From: Rodentibacter heidelbergensis
Lineage (GTDB): Bacteria > Pseudomonadota > Gammaproteobacteria > Enterobacterales > Pasteurellaceae
Assembly: GCF_002000125.1 (NCBI RefSeq)
Contig: NZ_MLHH01000003.1
Coordinates: forward strand, 179,336-243,335
Direction of reading: 5' to 3'
DNA length: 64,000 nt
Part shown: positions 17,279 to 27,336 of the stretch, piece after piece
Layout of the letters: the number at the start of each line of letters is the position of its first letter
Numbering within the stretch: the first letter of the stretch is position 1
The notes under the pieces: model-generated
The model's database searches: none
Told to the model about the DNA's origin: nothing
What the model saw: the letters and a program-made list of their open reading frames with translations, nothing else
Program-made: the position numbers and the translations under genes

Positions 17279-20200
17279 ATGAACAAAATTTTCAAAGTCA
17301 TTTGGAATCAGGCAACACAAAATTTTGTTGTTGTTTCTGAATTAACAAAACGGAGAGGCAAACAATCCTCCTCCACCGATCAACGTCTTGCACCAAATAA
17401 ACTTCTTGTCGCAATGGGAATGGCGGGTGCGTTATTAATGAGTGAATCTGCACTAGCGGCAACAGCAGCAGTGGCAGTGGCAGATGTTGCAGGAGGAACG
17501 GGCACAATCACGGCGGATCGAAACCCCGTTTATATTTCTACCGATCAGTGGGGAAGAGTCGCACTGGGTAACAACAGTAACGCACAGGGTTCAAACAGTC
17601 CGCTTGCTATTGGTGGAAACAGTAATTCAAACGGAGAGAGTGCCATTGCAATTGGTCGTGGCTCTAGCTCAACCGGCTCAAAATCAATCGCTTTAGGTCG
17701 TGATAGCTCAGCAAGCAATACTGAGAACATAGCTATTGGCTCCCGAAGCCGAACCGAAGGTGAATTATCAACCACAATAGGGGGTGGGGCAACTTCCACA
17801 GTGAAAAAAGCCGTGGTAATTGGTGCGGGTGCCAAGGGGATCCGTATTAAGGATGAAACTGACGATAAAGTCAAAAACCCTCATGTCGTGGTAATTGGTA
17901 CCGATGCGATGGTGCGAAATGTTGAAAAAGAACAGTCTCGCGGAACTACTGTTATTGGTGGTAACGCTTTAGCCGGTTTCTTAACACCTGAAGATGGTTC
18001 TATTACAACAGAAAATAATTTAAATGATGCTGATTATGCAACAGCAACGGGCGCATTGGATCCGAACCGTTTGATGTATCGCGCAGGTATTAAAGATGCT
18101 GCGGGAAACCCAATTTCCGGTGTCGATGAGAAAGGAAACGTTATCTCCTTTACATCTAACGAAGCAACAGCAATTGGTTTTGATGCCCGTGCGATTGGCG
18201 ACCAATCTATTGCTATCGGTGCACAAGTTATTTCCGGTCACGCCTCTGTTGCTATCGGGGGTAACGATATGGGTGCCGTTGCGACGACTGAAAATAAAGC
18301 AGTTTATAAAAATATCGTTGGCGAAGATTTAGCCGAAAATATACAAAAAATCGGTAGCGAAGAATTTTATGAAACCACCTATGCAAAAGATGGTTCCGTT
18401 GCAATCGGTCAAAAAGCCCATGCCAACGACTTATTTAGTACGGCTATCGGTACTGCGGCGTATGTTCAAGAAGGCTCGGAGCTCGGAACGGCTATCGGTA
18501 CCGGTGCCCGTGTTGGTAGACAAAGCACACCGAGTGGTGCAACATTCGGTTCAACCTCAGCAAAATCAACCAAAGGTGGGGTGGCAATTGCGGCAGGTGC
18601 AGTGGCTGAGGGTGATTACACCACAGCAGTGGGTACTGGTGCCAATGCCTTGGAAAACAATGCTACAGCGGTAGGTTATAAAGCCCTTGCGAATGCTACC
18701 AATGCCTTGGCGTTTGGTGCAAATGCAAAATCTCAGGCAGAAAATGCAGTCGCAATGGGGAGCAATTCAAACGTAACCTCTACAGGTGAATCCTCCATCG
18801 CTTTCGGTACAGATACTACAGTATCAGGTAGTAAATCCGTTGCATTGGGTTCAAACATCCAATCATTAAGCACCAATGGTTCTGTTGTGTTAGGAGATTC
18901 TTCAACCGAAGTTGTAGGCACAAACGGCGCTTCACATAGTGTTGGAACCGTAACAAGTGCAACCGTCAGAACCTCAGAGGGTGGCACCTTTACTTACAGT
19001 GGTTTTGCCGGTCAGCCGGTAGATGCTGGTAAATATGTGTCTATTGGTGCGAAAAATGCAGAACGCCAATTAAAAAATGTGGCGGCCGGTCATATTGATG
19101 CTAATTCAACCGATGGAATTAACGGTTCACAACTTTATGCGGTGATGACACAAGCCGCCAATCCATTAACGTTTACCGCAAACAACAACAAGGCATCACG
19201 CGAAGTATTTAATGCAACAACGAATGCAAACGAGACAGTGTCTAATGTTGGTTTGGATCGTCAATTAGGTCAAACACTTAATATTATTGGTGCCCAAAGT
19301 GCGGTCAGTTTAACGCGTAATTCTGATGCGGCGGTTGACGGGGCGTATTCTGCGAAAAATATTCAAACTATCGTAGATAATAACGGTATTCAAATTCAAA
19401 TGGCAGAGAACCCGGAGTTTAACAGTGCCACTATTGGTAAAGCAGGCAAAGTGGATGAAAACGGCAATCCGGTTGTTCAATCCTCAAACGGTAACTACTA
19501 CCCTGCCGGTACACAGTTGGATGAAAATGGAAATCCGGTCGATCCGAGCGTTCAACCTATTGATCCAAACACGGTGAAAAATGATACGGCGGTGGCATTA
19601 ACCTCAGATAAAGGGGTTTCTACAACCGATACAACATTAGAACCTCGTGATCCTAATGATCCTAGCACTAATGTTACGGTGAATAACCCACCAACCGCAT
19701 TAAGTGTGAAAGATGCAAATGGCGATAACAGCCAAATTAACGGCATAGCTTCTGCATTAAGCACAAAAGAAGTGGCAACAAATAATCCTGCTAATGCCAC
19801 AACCCCAGCAGGTAAAGATACCTTAGTGGATTTAACCCCACCAACTGATCCTGCAGATAAAGCAAAATGGGAATCAAGTGCGGTCACTGTTGGTGATATT
19901 GTTAATATGGGTTGGGTTGTTTCTGCTGAAGATAACAAATACACGGATACCGTGAAAAATGCCAACGAAGTGAAGTTTATTGGTAAAAACGGTATTACCG
20001 TCACAGGTGAAACCAAAGGTAATGTACGTGAAATTACTGTGGCAATAGAAGAAGGCGAGGTGATTAAACCGAACGAAGGAACTTACAACGGTAAACCTAT
20101 TGTAGTTGTTGATGGTGATAAAGTTTATGACAAAGACGATATTGATCCGACAACCGGTAAACCGCTAGCAGGCAAAGACCCAATTAAGAATCCAAATAAC

Positions 20201-22249
20201 CCGACTGAAAATTTATCACCTAGTGATAAGGGTGTTGTGAACAATGGTGACAAGTTTGTAACAGGTCATAAAGTGGCGCAAGCTATTCAAGAATCGGGCT
20301 TCATTGTAGGTAAAGAAACTGATACATCTAGCATCAACTTTAACAATAAGGATGAAAAAGTTAATCCAAATGACGAGCTTCGGTTTGCAGATGGCAAAGG
20401 CACAATTGTTAGCACAGGTACAGTGGAACAAATCGATCCAAACGGTGAAGTGGTGACCAAAACTGTGGTAAAAGTGGATGTGGATACGGGAACATCAACC
20501 GTTCAGGATGATGGTAAAGCCGCACCAATCAAATACACTGATGCAAATGGCAATCCGATTACTAAAAATGCGGATGGTACTTACACTGATGTAGACGGTA
20601 ATACAATTACTAAAAATCCGGATGGTTCTTATGTTGATGGTTCGGGTAATCCTGTTACTGTAACAGAAGAAGATCAATCTAATAAAGTTGCCACGATTGG
20701 TGATATTACGAATACTATTAACAATGTATTCCATACGGTGAATACCACCAAAACAAACGAACAAATCACTTCTGCGGCAAATAACACTGGCGTAGCGGTG
20801 AAAGCAGGCGATACGCTTAACTTTGTGGCAGCGAAAAACCTCGAAATCAAACAAGATAACCACACCATTACTTATGGTTTATCAAGCGATATTGAGGTAA
20901 ACAGTGTTAAAATTGGTAAACCAACTAAAGTCGATTCAAATGGCAACCCGGTTGTAGAAGGTAAAGATGGTAATTACTACCCTGCCGGTACAGAAATGGA
21001 TCAGACAACGGGTAATCCTACCGATCCTAATGTTGCCCCGATTGACTCTGCAGATGTTAAAGATATCCCTGCGGTGAATATGACTTATACAACAGCAACA
21101 GTTGCTGACGGTAATATTGCACCGGCGGTTAATATGAACGGTGCAACATTGACGAATATCACGTCAAATTTACCGAACACCACCAGTGTGGAAAATGAGC
21201 CAACAAATAAGGCTCCAATCACTGCTCAAAATGCGGCTGATTTAGCTAAAAAATCCGGTAGCAATGCAGCAACATTAGGTGATGTATTGAATGCAGGTTG
21301 GAACTTACAAGAAAATGGTGCTGACCGTGACTTTGTAAAACCTTATGACACCGTGAACTTTGTCAATGGGACAGGTACTGTTGCGAATGTGACATCTGAT
21401 GGTTCTGTAAGCAACGTCACTTACCATGTTGCCGTTGATGATAAAACCACAGAAATCACTTACACCAATAAAGCAGGTGATACGCTTTATAAACAGGCGG
21501 ACGGCACTTATAACACGAAATCTGATGGTTCAGGCACAAGGGTTAATGCAGGGAATGTAACAGGTAGCCGTGTATCGGCGAAAACATCGCCAATCAGCGT
21601 TAATAATGCAACAGGTCAAGTTAATACACCGGTTAATCCAACGGCTCTTGCAACCGCAGGCGATGTGGCAAATGCAATAAACAACTCAGGCTTTACGCTC
21701 ACAACAACAGCGTCTAAGGGTGAAGTTGCAGGCTCAAGCAATTATAGAGTGAACCCGGGTAAAACTGTGACAATTGATGCAGGTAAAAATATCCAAATCA
21801 CTCAAAACAATGGCGTAATTTCTGTAGCAACCAAAGATGATGTTGAATTTAACAGTGTAAAAGCAGGCCCGGTTACCATTAATAACAAGGGTATTGATGC
21901 AGGTAATACGAAAATTACCAACGTGGCAAGAGGAACTGCGCCTAACGATGCGGTGAATGTTAGCCAGTTAAAAGAAGCCACCGGGGATATTAACAATAAG
22001 ATCGACCGTAATACCAAAGATTTACGAGCAGGTCTTGCCGGTGCTCGTGCTGCAGCAGGTTTACCACAGGTTTATCTACCGGGTAAATCCATGGTAGCGG
22101 TATCTGCCGGGGCTTATCGTGATCAATCTGCGATCGCAGTGGGTTATTCCCGTGCTTCTGACAACGGTAAACTCATCTTGAAACTCCAAGGTGATACCAA
22201 CAGCCGTGGTGAAGTCGGTGGTTCTGTGGGTGTCGGTTATCAATGGTAA
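17279..22249 (+). CDS. Trimeric autotransporter adhesin (YadA/Hia type)
   Basis: 1656-residue type Vc secreted adhesin. It begins with an extended signal peptide region (ESPR; MNKIFKVIWNQATQNFVVVS) and a hydrophobic core ending near ALAA (about 61). Residues about 95-545 hold YadA-head beta-roll repeats of the xAIAIGxxS type. A neck follows (STDGINGSQLYA near 615). The stalk, about 640-1520, contains diverged duplicated blocks, for example two copies of GNYYPAGT near 740 and 1240 and a GNxITKNxDG tandem repeat near 1095. The C-terminal 120 residues are the four-strand membrane anchor (GLPQVYLPGKSMVAVSAGAY, ending VGYQW), which trimerises into a pore. A perfect FNR box upstream suggests induction at low oxygen. 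A USS-palindrome terminator ends the gene. Confidence 0.95.
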   Translation: MNKIFKVIWNQATQNFVVVSELTKRRGKQSSSTDQRLAPNKLLVAMGMAGALLMSESALAATAAVAVADVAGGTGTITADRNPVYISTDQWGRVALGNNSNAQGSNSPLAIGGNSNSNGESAIAIGRGSSSTGSKSIALGRDSSASNTENIAIGSRSRTEGELSTTIGGGATSTVKKAVVIGAGAKGIRIKDETDDKVKNPHVVVIGTDAMVRNVEKEQSRGTTVIGGNALAGFLTPEDGSITTENNLNDADYATATGALDPNRLMYRAGIKDAAGNPISGVDEKGNVISFTSNEATAIGFDARAIGDQSIAIGAQVISGHASVAIGGNDMGAVATTENKAVYKNIVGEDLAENIQKIGSEEFYETTYAKDGSVAIGQKAHANDLFSTAIGTAAYVQEGSELGTAIGTGARVGRQSTPSGATFGSTSAKSTKGGVAIAAGAVAEGDYTTAVGTGANALENNATAVGYKALANATNALAFGANAKSQAENAVAMGSNSNVTSTGESSIAFGTDTTVSGSKSVALGSNIQSLSTNGSVVLGDSSTEVVGTNGASHSVGTVTSATVRTSEGGTFTYSGFAGQPVDAGKYVSIGAKNAERQLKNVAAGHIDANSTDGINGSQLYAVMTQAANPLTFTANNNKASREVFNATTNANETVSNVGLDRQLGQTLNIIGAQSAVSLTRNSDAAVDGAYSAKNIQTIVDNNGIQIQMAENPEFNSATIGKAGKVDENGNPVVQSSNGNYYPAGTQLDENGNPVDPSVQPIDPNTVKNDTAVALTSDKGVSTTDTTLEPRDPNDPSTNVTVNNPPTALSVKDANGDNSQINGIASALSTKEVATNNPANATTPAGKDTLVDLTPPTDPADKAKWESSAVTVGDIVNMGWVVSAEDNKYTDTVKNANEVKFIGKNGITVTGETKGNVREITVAIEEGEVIKPNEGTYNGKPIVVVDGDKVYDKDDIDPTTGKPLAGKDPIKNPNNPTENLSPSDKGVVNNGDKFVTGHKVAQAIQESGFIVGKETDTSSINFNNKDEKVNPNDELRFADGKGTIVSTGTVEQIDPNGEVVTKTVVKVDVDTGTSTVQDDGKAAPIKYTDANGNPITKNADGTYTDVDGNTITKNPDGSYVDGSGNPVTVTEEDQSNKVATIGDITNTINNVFHTVNTTKTNEQITSAANNTGVAVKAGDTLNFVAAKNLEIKQDNHTITYGLSSDIEVNSVKIGKPTKVDSNGNPVVEGKDGNYYPAGTEMDQTTGNPTDPNVAPIDSADVKDIPAVNMTYTTATVADGNIAPAVNMNGATLTNITSNLPNTTSVENEPTNKAPITAQNAADLAKKSGSNAATLGDVLNAGWNLQENGADRDFVKPYDTVNFVNGTGTVANVTSDGSVSNVTYHVAVDDKTTEITYTNKAGDTLYKQADGTYNTKSDGSGTRVNAGNVTGSRVSAKTSPISVNNATGQVNTPVNPTALATAGDVANAINNSGFTLTTTASKGEVAGSSNYRVNPGKTVTIDAGKNIQITQNNGVISVATKDDVEFNSVKAGPVTINNKGIDAGNTKITNVARGTAPNDAVNVSQLKEATGDINNKIDRNTKDLRAGLAGARAAAGLPQVYLPGKSMVAVSAGAYRDQSAIAVGYSRASDNGKLILKLQGDTNSRGEVGGSVGVGYQW

Positions 22250-22277
22250 TGAACCCCAACACGAAATAACATTAACC

Positions 22278-22310
22278 AAAAGTGCGGTGAAATTTCACCG
22301 CACTTTTTTT
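22278..22310 (+). terminator. USS-palindrome terminator after the autotransporter
   Basis: A perfect 30-bp palindrome (22278-22307) made of two inverted uptake signal sequences, each containing AAGTGCGGT, followed by T residues. Typical Pasteurellaceae intrinsic terminator. Confidence 0.92.
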
Positions 22311-22392
22311 GTAGAATAAGTATGTCATCTCTGTGATACAAACCCGATAGTAGCAACTGTGTTTGCTACATCATATTGATTAACAAAAAAAC

Positions 22393-22410
22393 AGCGGTCA
22401 ATTGACCGCT
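22393..22410 (-). terminator. Terminator of mltB
   Basis: AGCGGTCAATTGACCGCT is a perfect palindrome followed on the minus strand by TGTTTTTTT. It lies 15 bp beyond the mltB stop. Confidence 0.88.
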
Positions 22411-22424
22411 GCGCTTTATACTCT

Positions 22425-23528
22425 TTATAACCCTACTCTTTCCTTTATTCGATCGGCAAACATGCCGATACTCACCGCAAAATAATTAGATTTATTCCAA
22501 TCTAAAATGGTGCGGAAATTATTGGAGACTAAAAATGCTCTGCCCACTTGTTTATCCGGTCGGACAAGCCAAAGATCTGCATGGGAAAGTGCGGTCAATT
22601 TTTCTTGCGCTTGCGCACTGCCCCCCAACGGCATTACCCCTTGTGCTTGCCACTCACGCAAAGAACGGGCTTTATGTTTCTCAATACCGGAAAGGGATAA
22701 ATCAAGCGGTTGGTTCAAGGTTACTTCAATTCCCCACGGCAATTTATCGTCCCAACCAACAGTATGTAAATAGTTGGCGATAGAGGCAAAAGCATCGAAT
22801 TGGTTTGTCCAAATATCTTTCACCCCATCGCCATTCCCATCAGCGGCATAATTTAAGAAAGCACTTGGCATAAATTGGGTTTGTCCCATGGCACCGGCCC
22901 AAGATCCCAACATTTTAGTGCGTTGAATATGATCACGATCCAGCATTTTCATCGCATTAACAAATTCTTTGCTAAACAAGGCTTCACGTCTGCCGTCAAA
23001 GGCGAGAGTGGCGAGAGCAGATAACACATCATAACGTCCTTGATAATGCCCGAAACTGCTTTCCATTCCCCATAACGCCAAGATATATTCTTGTTGAATA
23101 CCATAACGTTGACTTGCCCGTTGCAAAGGCACTTGCACTTCCCAATAACGATCTTCTGCCACATTCACTTTATTATTGGTGAGCACTTTGTTGAGGTAAT
23201 TGGTTGTACCATTTGGATTTAATACCCGCGGTTGGTTTGGATCACGTTTGACAATTCTGCCCGCCTGAGCCCGGTCTAATGCCACCGCTTTTTCTACATA
23301 ACGGATATTATTTTGTGCATTCAAAGTGGCAATCGAAACCCCTTCTGCTGCCGCTTTGCCTTTTAAAAATTGCACATAATCATGGAAATTATCCAATGTG
23401 CGGGGTTTGGTATAGGTTGCATTCGCGCTAATTGTCGGAACCGTATTCGATGAGCTTTGGCTACTGCCTGCGCAACCTGCCAGTAAACAAGATAAAAGTG
23501 CGGTTGATAATAACGAGATTTTTTTCAT
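22425..23528 (-). CDS. mltB: Lytic murein transglycosylase B
   Basis: Outer-membrane lipoprotein that cleaves peptidoglycan glycan strands to 1,6-anhydro products. 367 residues. Lipobox LLAGC (Cys near 19). The catalytic glutamate sits in ALWGMESSFGHYQGRYDVL near residue 153, followed by the family's GAMGQTQFMPSAFLNYAADG near 210 and a calcium-site-like DGNGDGVKDIW. An AAGGAAA ribosome binding site precedes the start. It lies 18 bp after the glycosyltransferase at 23547, so it may share the glycan operon's transcript. Confidence 0.95.
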   Translation of the reverse strand: MKKISLLSTALLSCLLAGCAGSSQSSSNTVPTISANATYTKPRTLDNFHDYVQFLKGKAAAEGVSIATLNAQNNIRYVEKAVALDRAQAGRIVKRDPNQPRVLNPNGTTNYLNKVLTNNKVNVAEDRYWEVQVPLQRASQRYGIQQEYILALWGMESSFGHYQGRYDVLSALATLAFDGRREALFSKEFVNAMKMLDRDHIQRTKMLGSWAGAMGQTQFMPSAFLNYAADGNGDGVKDIWTNQFDAFASIANYLHTVGWDDKLPWGIEVTLNQPLDLSLSGIEKHKARSLREWQAQGVMPLGGSAQAQEKLTALSHADLWLVRPDKQVGRAFLVSNNFRTILDWNKSNYFAVSIGMFADRIKERVGL

Positions 23529-23546
23529 TTGTTTTCCTTTTTAATA

Positions 23547-24350
23547 TTATTTTCTTAAGAATTGATTATAGGCCGCTTTGAGCAATGAAGTCGGCAACAA
23601 ACGGGAAGTCGAACGCAACATAAAAATCAACATTCCCGCCCCAAAACCTTGTATGCCCAAACGATATTTGAGTTTGAATAACCGCCATTCCGCTTTCGCC
23701 TGATTCAAACCACGACGACGTCCGACCATTCCGTTACCGACCCGGGCATAAACCAAAATATCCGGTAAATTTGCCACTGCTTGACCTTGTGCCACCAGTT
23801 TAATCCATAAATAATAATCTTCTTGCAGATCTTCATACCCTCCGCAATTTATCACCGCCGCTTTCTGGTAGGCCACCGTCATATGATTAAAAGGGCAACG
23901 TTTTTGGGTAAATTTCACAATATCTGCTGCTTCGGTCGGAACATAGCGATAAGCAACAATATCATTCACATTCTCACCAAACTCGGCAATTTGTCCGCCA
24001 AAAATAATGGTGTCAGGGTGCTGTTCAATAAATGCCAGCTGTTTGGCAAAACGTTCCGGCACACAAATATCATCCGTATCCATACGGAAAACCCAAGGGT
24101 GAGTACAATGTTTCAGCCCCTCATTTAAGGCATTTCCCAAGCCTCGATTTTGCGGTAATTTCACTAATTTTAACGGTAATTGGGTTGCAAACTCTGCCAC
24201 CACCGCTTCTAATTCTTCGGTAACCGCACCGTCAAATACCAACACAATTTCGTCTGCCGGATGGGTTTGCGCCACGAGGCTTTCAAAACATTCGCGTAAA
24301 AATTGTGGATTTTCCTTAATATATAAAGACATTAAAACTGAAAATTTCAT
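23547..24350 (-). CDS. Family 2 glycosyltransferase
   Basis: 267-residue GT-A fold sugar transferase: MKFSVLMSLYIKENPQFLRE at the N-terminus, QNRGLGNALNEGL near residue 87, the metal-binding DTDD near 112, then GGYEDLQEDYYLW near 190. Resembles AmsE/WcaA-type enzymes that add a hexose to lipid-linked or lipooligosaccharide glycans. The substrate is not predictable. It is the fourth gene of a minus-strand glycan cluster, just upstream of mltB. Confidence 0.9.
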   Translation of the reverse strand: MKFSVLMSLYIKENPQFLRECFESLVAQTHPADEIVLVFDGAVTEELEAVVAEFATQLPLKLVKLPQNRGLGNALNEGLKHCTHPWVFRMDTDDICVPERFAKQLAFIEQHPDTIIFGGQIAEFGENVNDIVAYRYVPTEAADIVKFTQKRCPFNHMTVAYQKAAVINCGGYEDLQEDYYLWIKLVAQGQAVANLPDILVYARVGNGMVGRRRGLNQAKAEWRLFKLKYRLGIQGFGAGMLIFMLRSTSRLLPTSLLKAAYNQFLRK

Positions 24351-24361
24351 GATGCCTCTTT

Positions 24362-25246
24362 CTATGACATAAAGCGTTTCAAATTCAGTGCCAGTTTCGG
24401 TGAAATCAGCACCACTAGCGCTATCACAAGTTGTTTCATACTTTTGGTTTGTTTAAAAATATCAAAATAATAATATGCCGCTTTGCGTGATAAATTCATG
24501 ATATGCGGATAAGCCAAAATATAGCTGGCATTAATATTAAAATTGCGAGCCTGCTGTGCGGTTTCCACATAATGTTCACGAATATAATCAATGGCTTTTT
24601 CCGTATTACGGGTATCCGTTGAAACACTGGAACGTTGGGTGTGGAAGGTGCAATAAGTCAAAGCGTCCTCTAATTTATAGGGTTTAAAACTCGGATCTTT
24701 AACTAATTTTAATAAAAAATCATAGTCTTCTAAGGAACGAAGTGCGGTGGATAATCCGCCTATTTTTAGAAAAAGATCTTTTTTCACTGCCACCATCGGC
24801 ATACCACCAATTTTATTAGCCAATAAAATCCGTTCCACCGTAATTTCTTGCGGTGAAATCGGGTGGGTTACATAGCTGAAACCTTCATTTACCATTTCGC
24901 ACTTTGCCGGGTGATAAATAAAATTGATATCAGGATATTGGTTAATCACCTCTGCCAATCGCTCGCATTTATTCTCGGCAAAGCGATCATCATCATCTAA
25001 AAATAGCAACCATGATGCTGTTGCCGCACGAGCACCAATATTTCGGCTTTCCGCCGCCCCTTGATTGGTTTCATTACGGATCACCTTAATCTTAAAAGGA
25101 TAGGTATCATCCACCACCACCGGTTCTTTTGAGTGGTCATCCACAATCACCACTTCAAAATCTTCGTAGGTTTGCTGTGCTAAACTTGCCAACAAAGCAG
25201 GAATTTCCGATTTTCGATTGTAAGACGGCACAATAATACTAAACAT
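24362..25246 (-). CDS. Family 2 glycosyltransferase
   Basis: About 294 residues from ATG 25246 (MFSIIVPSYNRKSEIPALLA). A longer start at 25297 adds 17 residues that fit no GT2 enzyme, so I reject it. Motifs: IVDDHS near 36, NQGAAESRNIGA near 63, LFLDDDDRF near 82, then LEDYDFLLKL near 170. The start overlaps the stop of the polymerase-like gene by eight bases, so the genes are translationally coupled. Sugar and acceptor unknown. Confidence 0.9.
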   Translation of the reverse strand: MFSIIVPSYNRKSEIPALLASLAQQTYEDFEVVIVDDHSKEPVVVDDTYPFKIKVIRNETNQGAAESRNIGARAATASWLLFLDDDDRFAENKCERLAEVINQYPDINFIYHPAKCEMVNEGFSYVTHPISPQEITVERILLANKIGGMPMVAVKKDLFLKIGGLSTALRSLEDYDFLLKLVKDPSFKPYKLEDALTYCTFHTQRSSVSTDTRNTEKAIDYIREHYVETAQQARNFNINASYILAYPHIMNLSRKAAYYYFDIFKQTKSMKQLVIALVVLISPKLALNLKRFMS

Positions 25247-26438
25247 ATTTTCCCTCATTCTGTGCGAAGAAAATGCGTTGTTTGCCGTGCGTGCCAAATA
25301 ATGACAAAAACATCAGCATCACAAACATAATCCCCGGAAACGCAAAGGTATCGGCTTTAATATGACAAGCGGTCAGGATCACAAAGGCAGAAAGAACAAA
25401 TTTCCAGCTGCCATCAAACCAATTTAATGCCACTTTGCGGACAAAATAAAAGGTGACAAAAAAACAAACCAACATATACCCCATCCCACCATATAGAATT
25501 TGGCGTAAAAAGCCGGAGTCTGTATTGCCATAATAGCGCCCGGTTTCTAACTGCCCTGTCATATACAGACCATCCCCGCTGATAAACTGTTTTAAGGTTG
25601 GGATAAATAAATGATTTTTAACGAGGGTATCCGTAGAAGAACTCACAAAACCGGCGCCATGTAATAAATTAATCACCGGTTCTAAGGCATGACCCACATA
25701 AGGATTTTTCGGTATAAAATAAGCCAATCCCAACACTAGGAGCAAAAATGCCACCAATGAAGGCACATATCGCCATTTAAAATAGACCGCAATACTCACC
25801 ACAGAAAGCAATAAAAAAGTTCTGCCGGAAATCAACCCGATACAAAGCATCAAAAAGAGCAAAACACTCGGTAGATTGTTATTTTTTGCGTTATAGGCCA
25901 ATAAAAAGTGGAACAGCATTAAGTAAAATAAGCTCAGTTGAAAAAAGGCGGTAGCGGTGATGTTATACAAGCGATATTCTTGTTCCGAACCATAAAACCG
26001 TGCAGGTAAGATCGCATTGGTTGAAAGTAAAAATTCCACCAAAAAAGAAACACCAAACAAAGCCAACAGGCCGAATACAAACTGCACGCCCACCCCAATT
26101 TGCAAATCCCACACAAGCCGTTGTTGCCCGTTGGGTAGCCGATAAAAAGCGTTGTAAACCCCAATACCGAAAAGAAACAATATTAGTGATTTCACATACA
26201 TGATGATCACAGAAAAATCCTTTGTGCCATTTATTAACAAGGGGACAGCACTCAATAAAATAAGCCCTAACAACACGGCTAAACTATCTATTGGCACCAC
26301 AATCCCTTGTTTGTTTTGCTTTTTCATTATGCGATAAATTAACAGGGCAAAGGCAATCATCCCCACCACAACAGACATACGCACAACATGGAAAAACCAG
26401 GGATCGTAAAGATAGAAAAGATTAAAAAGTGCGGTCAT
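25239..26438 (-). CDS. Wzy-like polysaccharide polymerase / O-antigen ligase-family membrane protein
   Basis: 399 residues with about ten hydrophobic segments and a longer periplasmic loop near 270-315 containing GRYYGNTDSGFLRQILYGG, a pattern seen in Wzy-type polymerases. It probably links oligosaccharide repeat units or transfers them at the periplasmic face. The first codons (Met-Thr-Ala-Leu-Phe) are themselves a USS. The ATG directly follows the stop of the upstream GT25 gene with no gap. Assignment rests on topology and neighbours. Confidence 0.8.
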   Translation of the reverse strand: MTALFNLFYLYDPWFFHVVRMSVVVGMIAFALLIYRIMKKQNKQGIVVPIDSLAVLLGLILLSAVPLLINGTKDFSVIIMYVKSLILFLFGIGVYNAFYRLPNGQQRLVWDLQIGVGVQFVFGLLALFGVSFLVEFLLSTNAILPARFYGSEQEYRLYNITATAFFQLSLFYLMLFHFLLAYNAKNNNLPSVLLFLMLCIGLISGRTFLLLSVVSIAVYFKWRYVPSLVAFLLLVLGLAYFIPKNPYVGHALEPVINLLHGAGFVSSSTDTLVKNHLFIPTLKQFISGDGLYMTGQLETGRYYGNTDSGFLRQILYGGMGYMLVCFFVTFYFVRKVALNWFDGSWKFVLSAFVILTACHIKADTFAFPGIMFVMLMFLSLFGTHGKQRIFFAQNEGKYV

Positions 26439-27209
26439 TTATTTTCCTAAATTTTTCTGAATCGCCATCATTTTTTTCAGCGGATATTTCACCAATTTTT
26501 TCGCAAGATTATTGGCCTCAGCGCCTCGAATTGCCTCAAGATTACTCACTAATTGCGGATTTTCGATCACCATTAACGGGCGAACCACTTGGTTCGGCAA
26601 GCCAAATTGGGTTTCAAACAACCAAAAATCATCAGCAAGCCAAAAAGGTTTTCCTTGTTCAAATTGTTTTAAAAAAATACGGGCTGCAGATTTTTTAATT
26701 AAATACCCCACCGTACCGGCAAAATAGCTTTTATAAGGATAGGCATAAGCCACGCCTCCCGCTTGATGACATAAAAATGAAAAGGTTGTCGGATAATTAA
26801 TTTCTAACTCAATATCATTAAATTGAGCGATTTTGGATTGCCCAATAAGCACAATCGGCATGGTATGAGGTTGGCTTAAAAGTGCGGTCAAATTCTGCTG
26901 AAAATTGGGAGCAAACAAGGCATCGTCTTCGCATACCAAGGCATAATCATCCTCGGCTACCGCCATATCTTCCACAATCAAACGATACACCGCAAGATGA
27001 CTAAGCGTACAACCGATTTCACCTTTGGTAACTTTACGTCCGTAACGCTGCTCAAATTGTGCCAAATCAAACTGTTGAGCCAATTCGTCCCATTCCCGTT
27101 GCATGGTGTTAATAGCAGAGAAAACAGAAAAATCTGCGGTATCGGGTTGTGCGAAGAAAAGCACACGGCGCTGTTCATCTTTATCTAAGGAAATCAAATA
27201 TTTATTCAT
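26439..27209 (-). CDS. Family 25 (lipooligosaccharide) glycosyltransferase
   Basis: About 256 residues from ATG 27209 ([15 protein letters not shown]), preferred over 27251 because GT25 enzymes start at this beta strand and GAGAAA lies just before it. Family motifs: [14 protein letters not shown] near residue 65-78 and LVCEDDALF near 93, the latter supplying metal/nucleotide-sugar contacts. Related to Lex2B/LpsA-type enzymes that extend Pasteurellaceae lipooligosaccharide. First gene of the minus-strand arm; the divergent arm starts at 27337. Confidence 0.92.
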   Translation of the reverse strand: MNKYLISLDKDEQRRVLFFAQPDTADFSVFSAINTMQREWDELAQQFDLAQFEQRYGRKVTKGEIGCTLSHLAVYRLIVEDMAVAEDDYALVCEDDALFAPNFQQNLTALLSQPHTMPIVLIGQSKIAQFNDIELEINYPTTFSFLCHQAGGVAYAYPYKSYFAGTVGYLIKKSAARIFLKQFEQGKPFWLADDFWLFETQFGLPNQVVRPLMVIENPQLVSNLEAIRGAEANNLAKKLVKYPLKKMMAIQKNLGK

Positions 27210-27336
27210 TATTTTCTCGATTAAAATTCTATCGTCTATTTGATTGTTCAAATGGGAAATAGTTGCATAAAAGATTGCTGATTATACTAAAGAAATCTAT
27301 AATTCCCCACCAATTTTAAGGCGTTCATCAATCACA

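Noticed and set aside
19552..20016. Long antisense open frame inside the autotransporter
   Set aside because: Mirror of a repetitive, composition-biased coding region; no RBS or recognisable protein.
25247..25297. Longer N-terminus for the GT2 enzyme
   Set aside because: The extra residues are not part of any GT2 domain and arise from the overlapping polymerase reading frame; the start at 25246 fits the beta strand.
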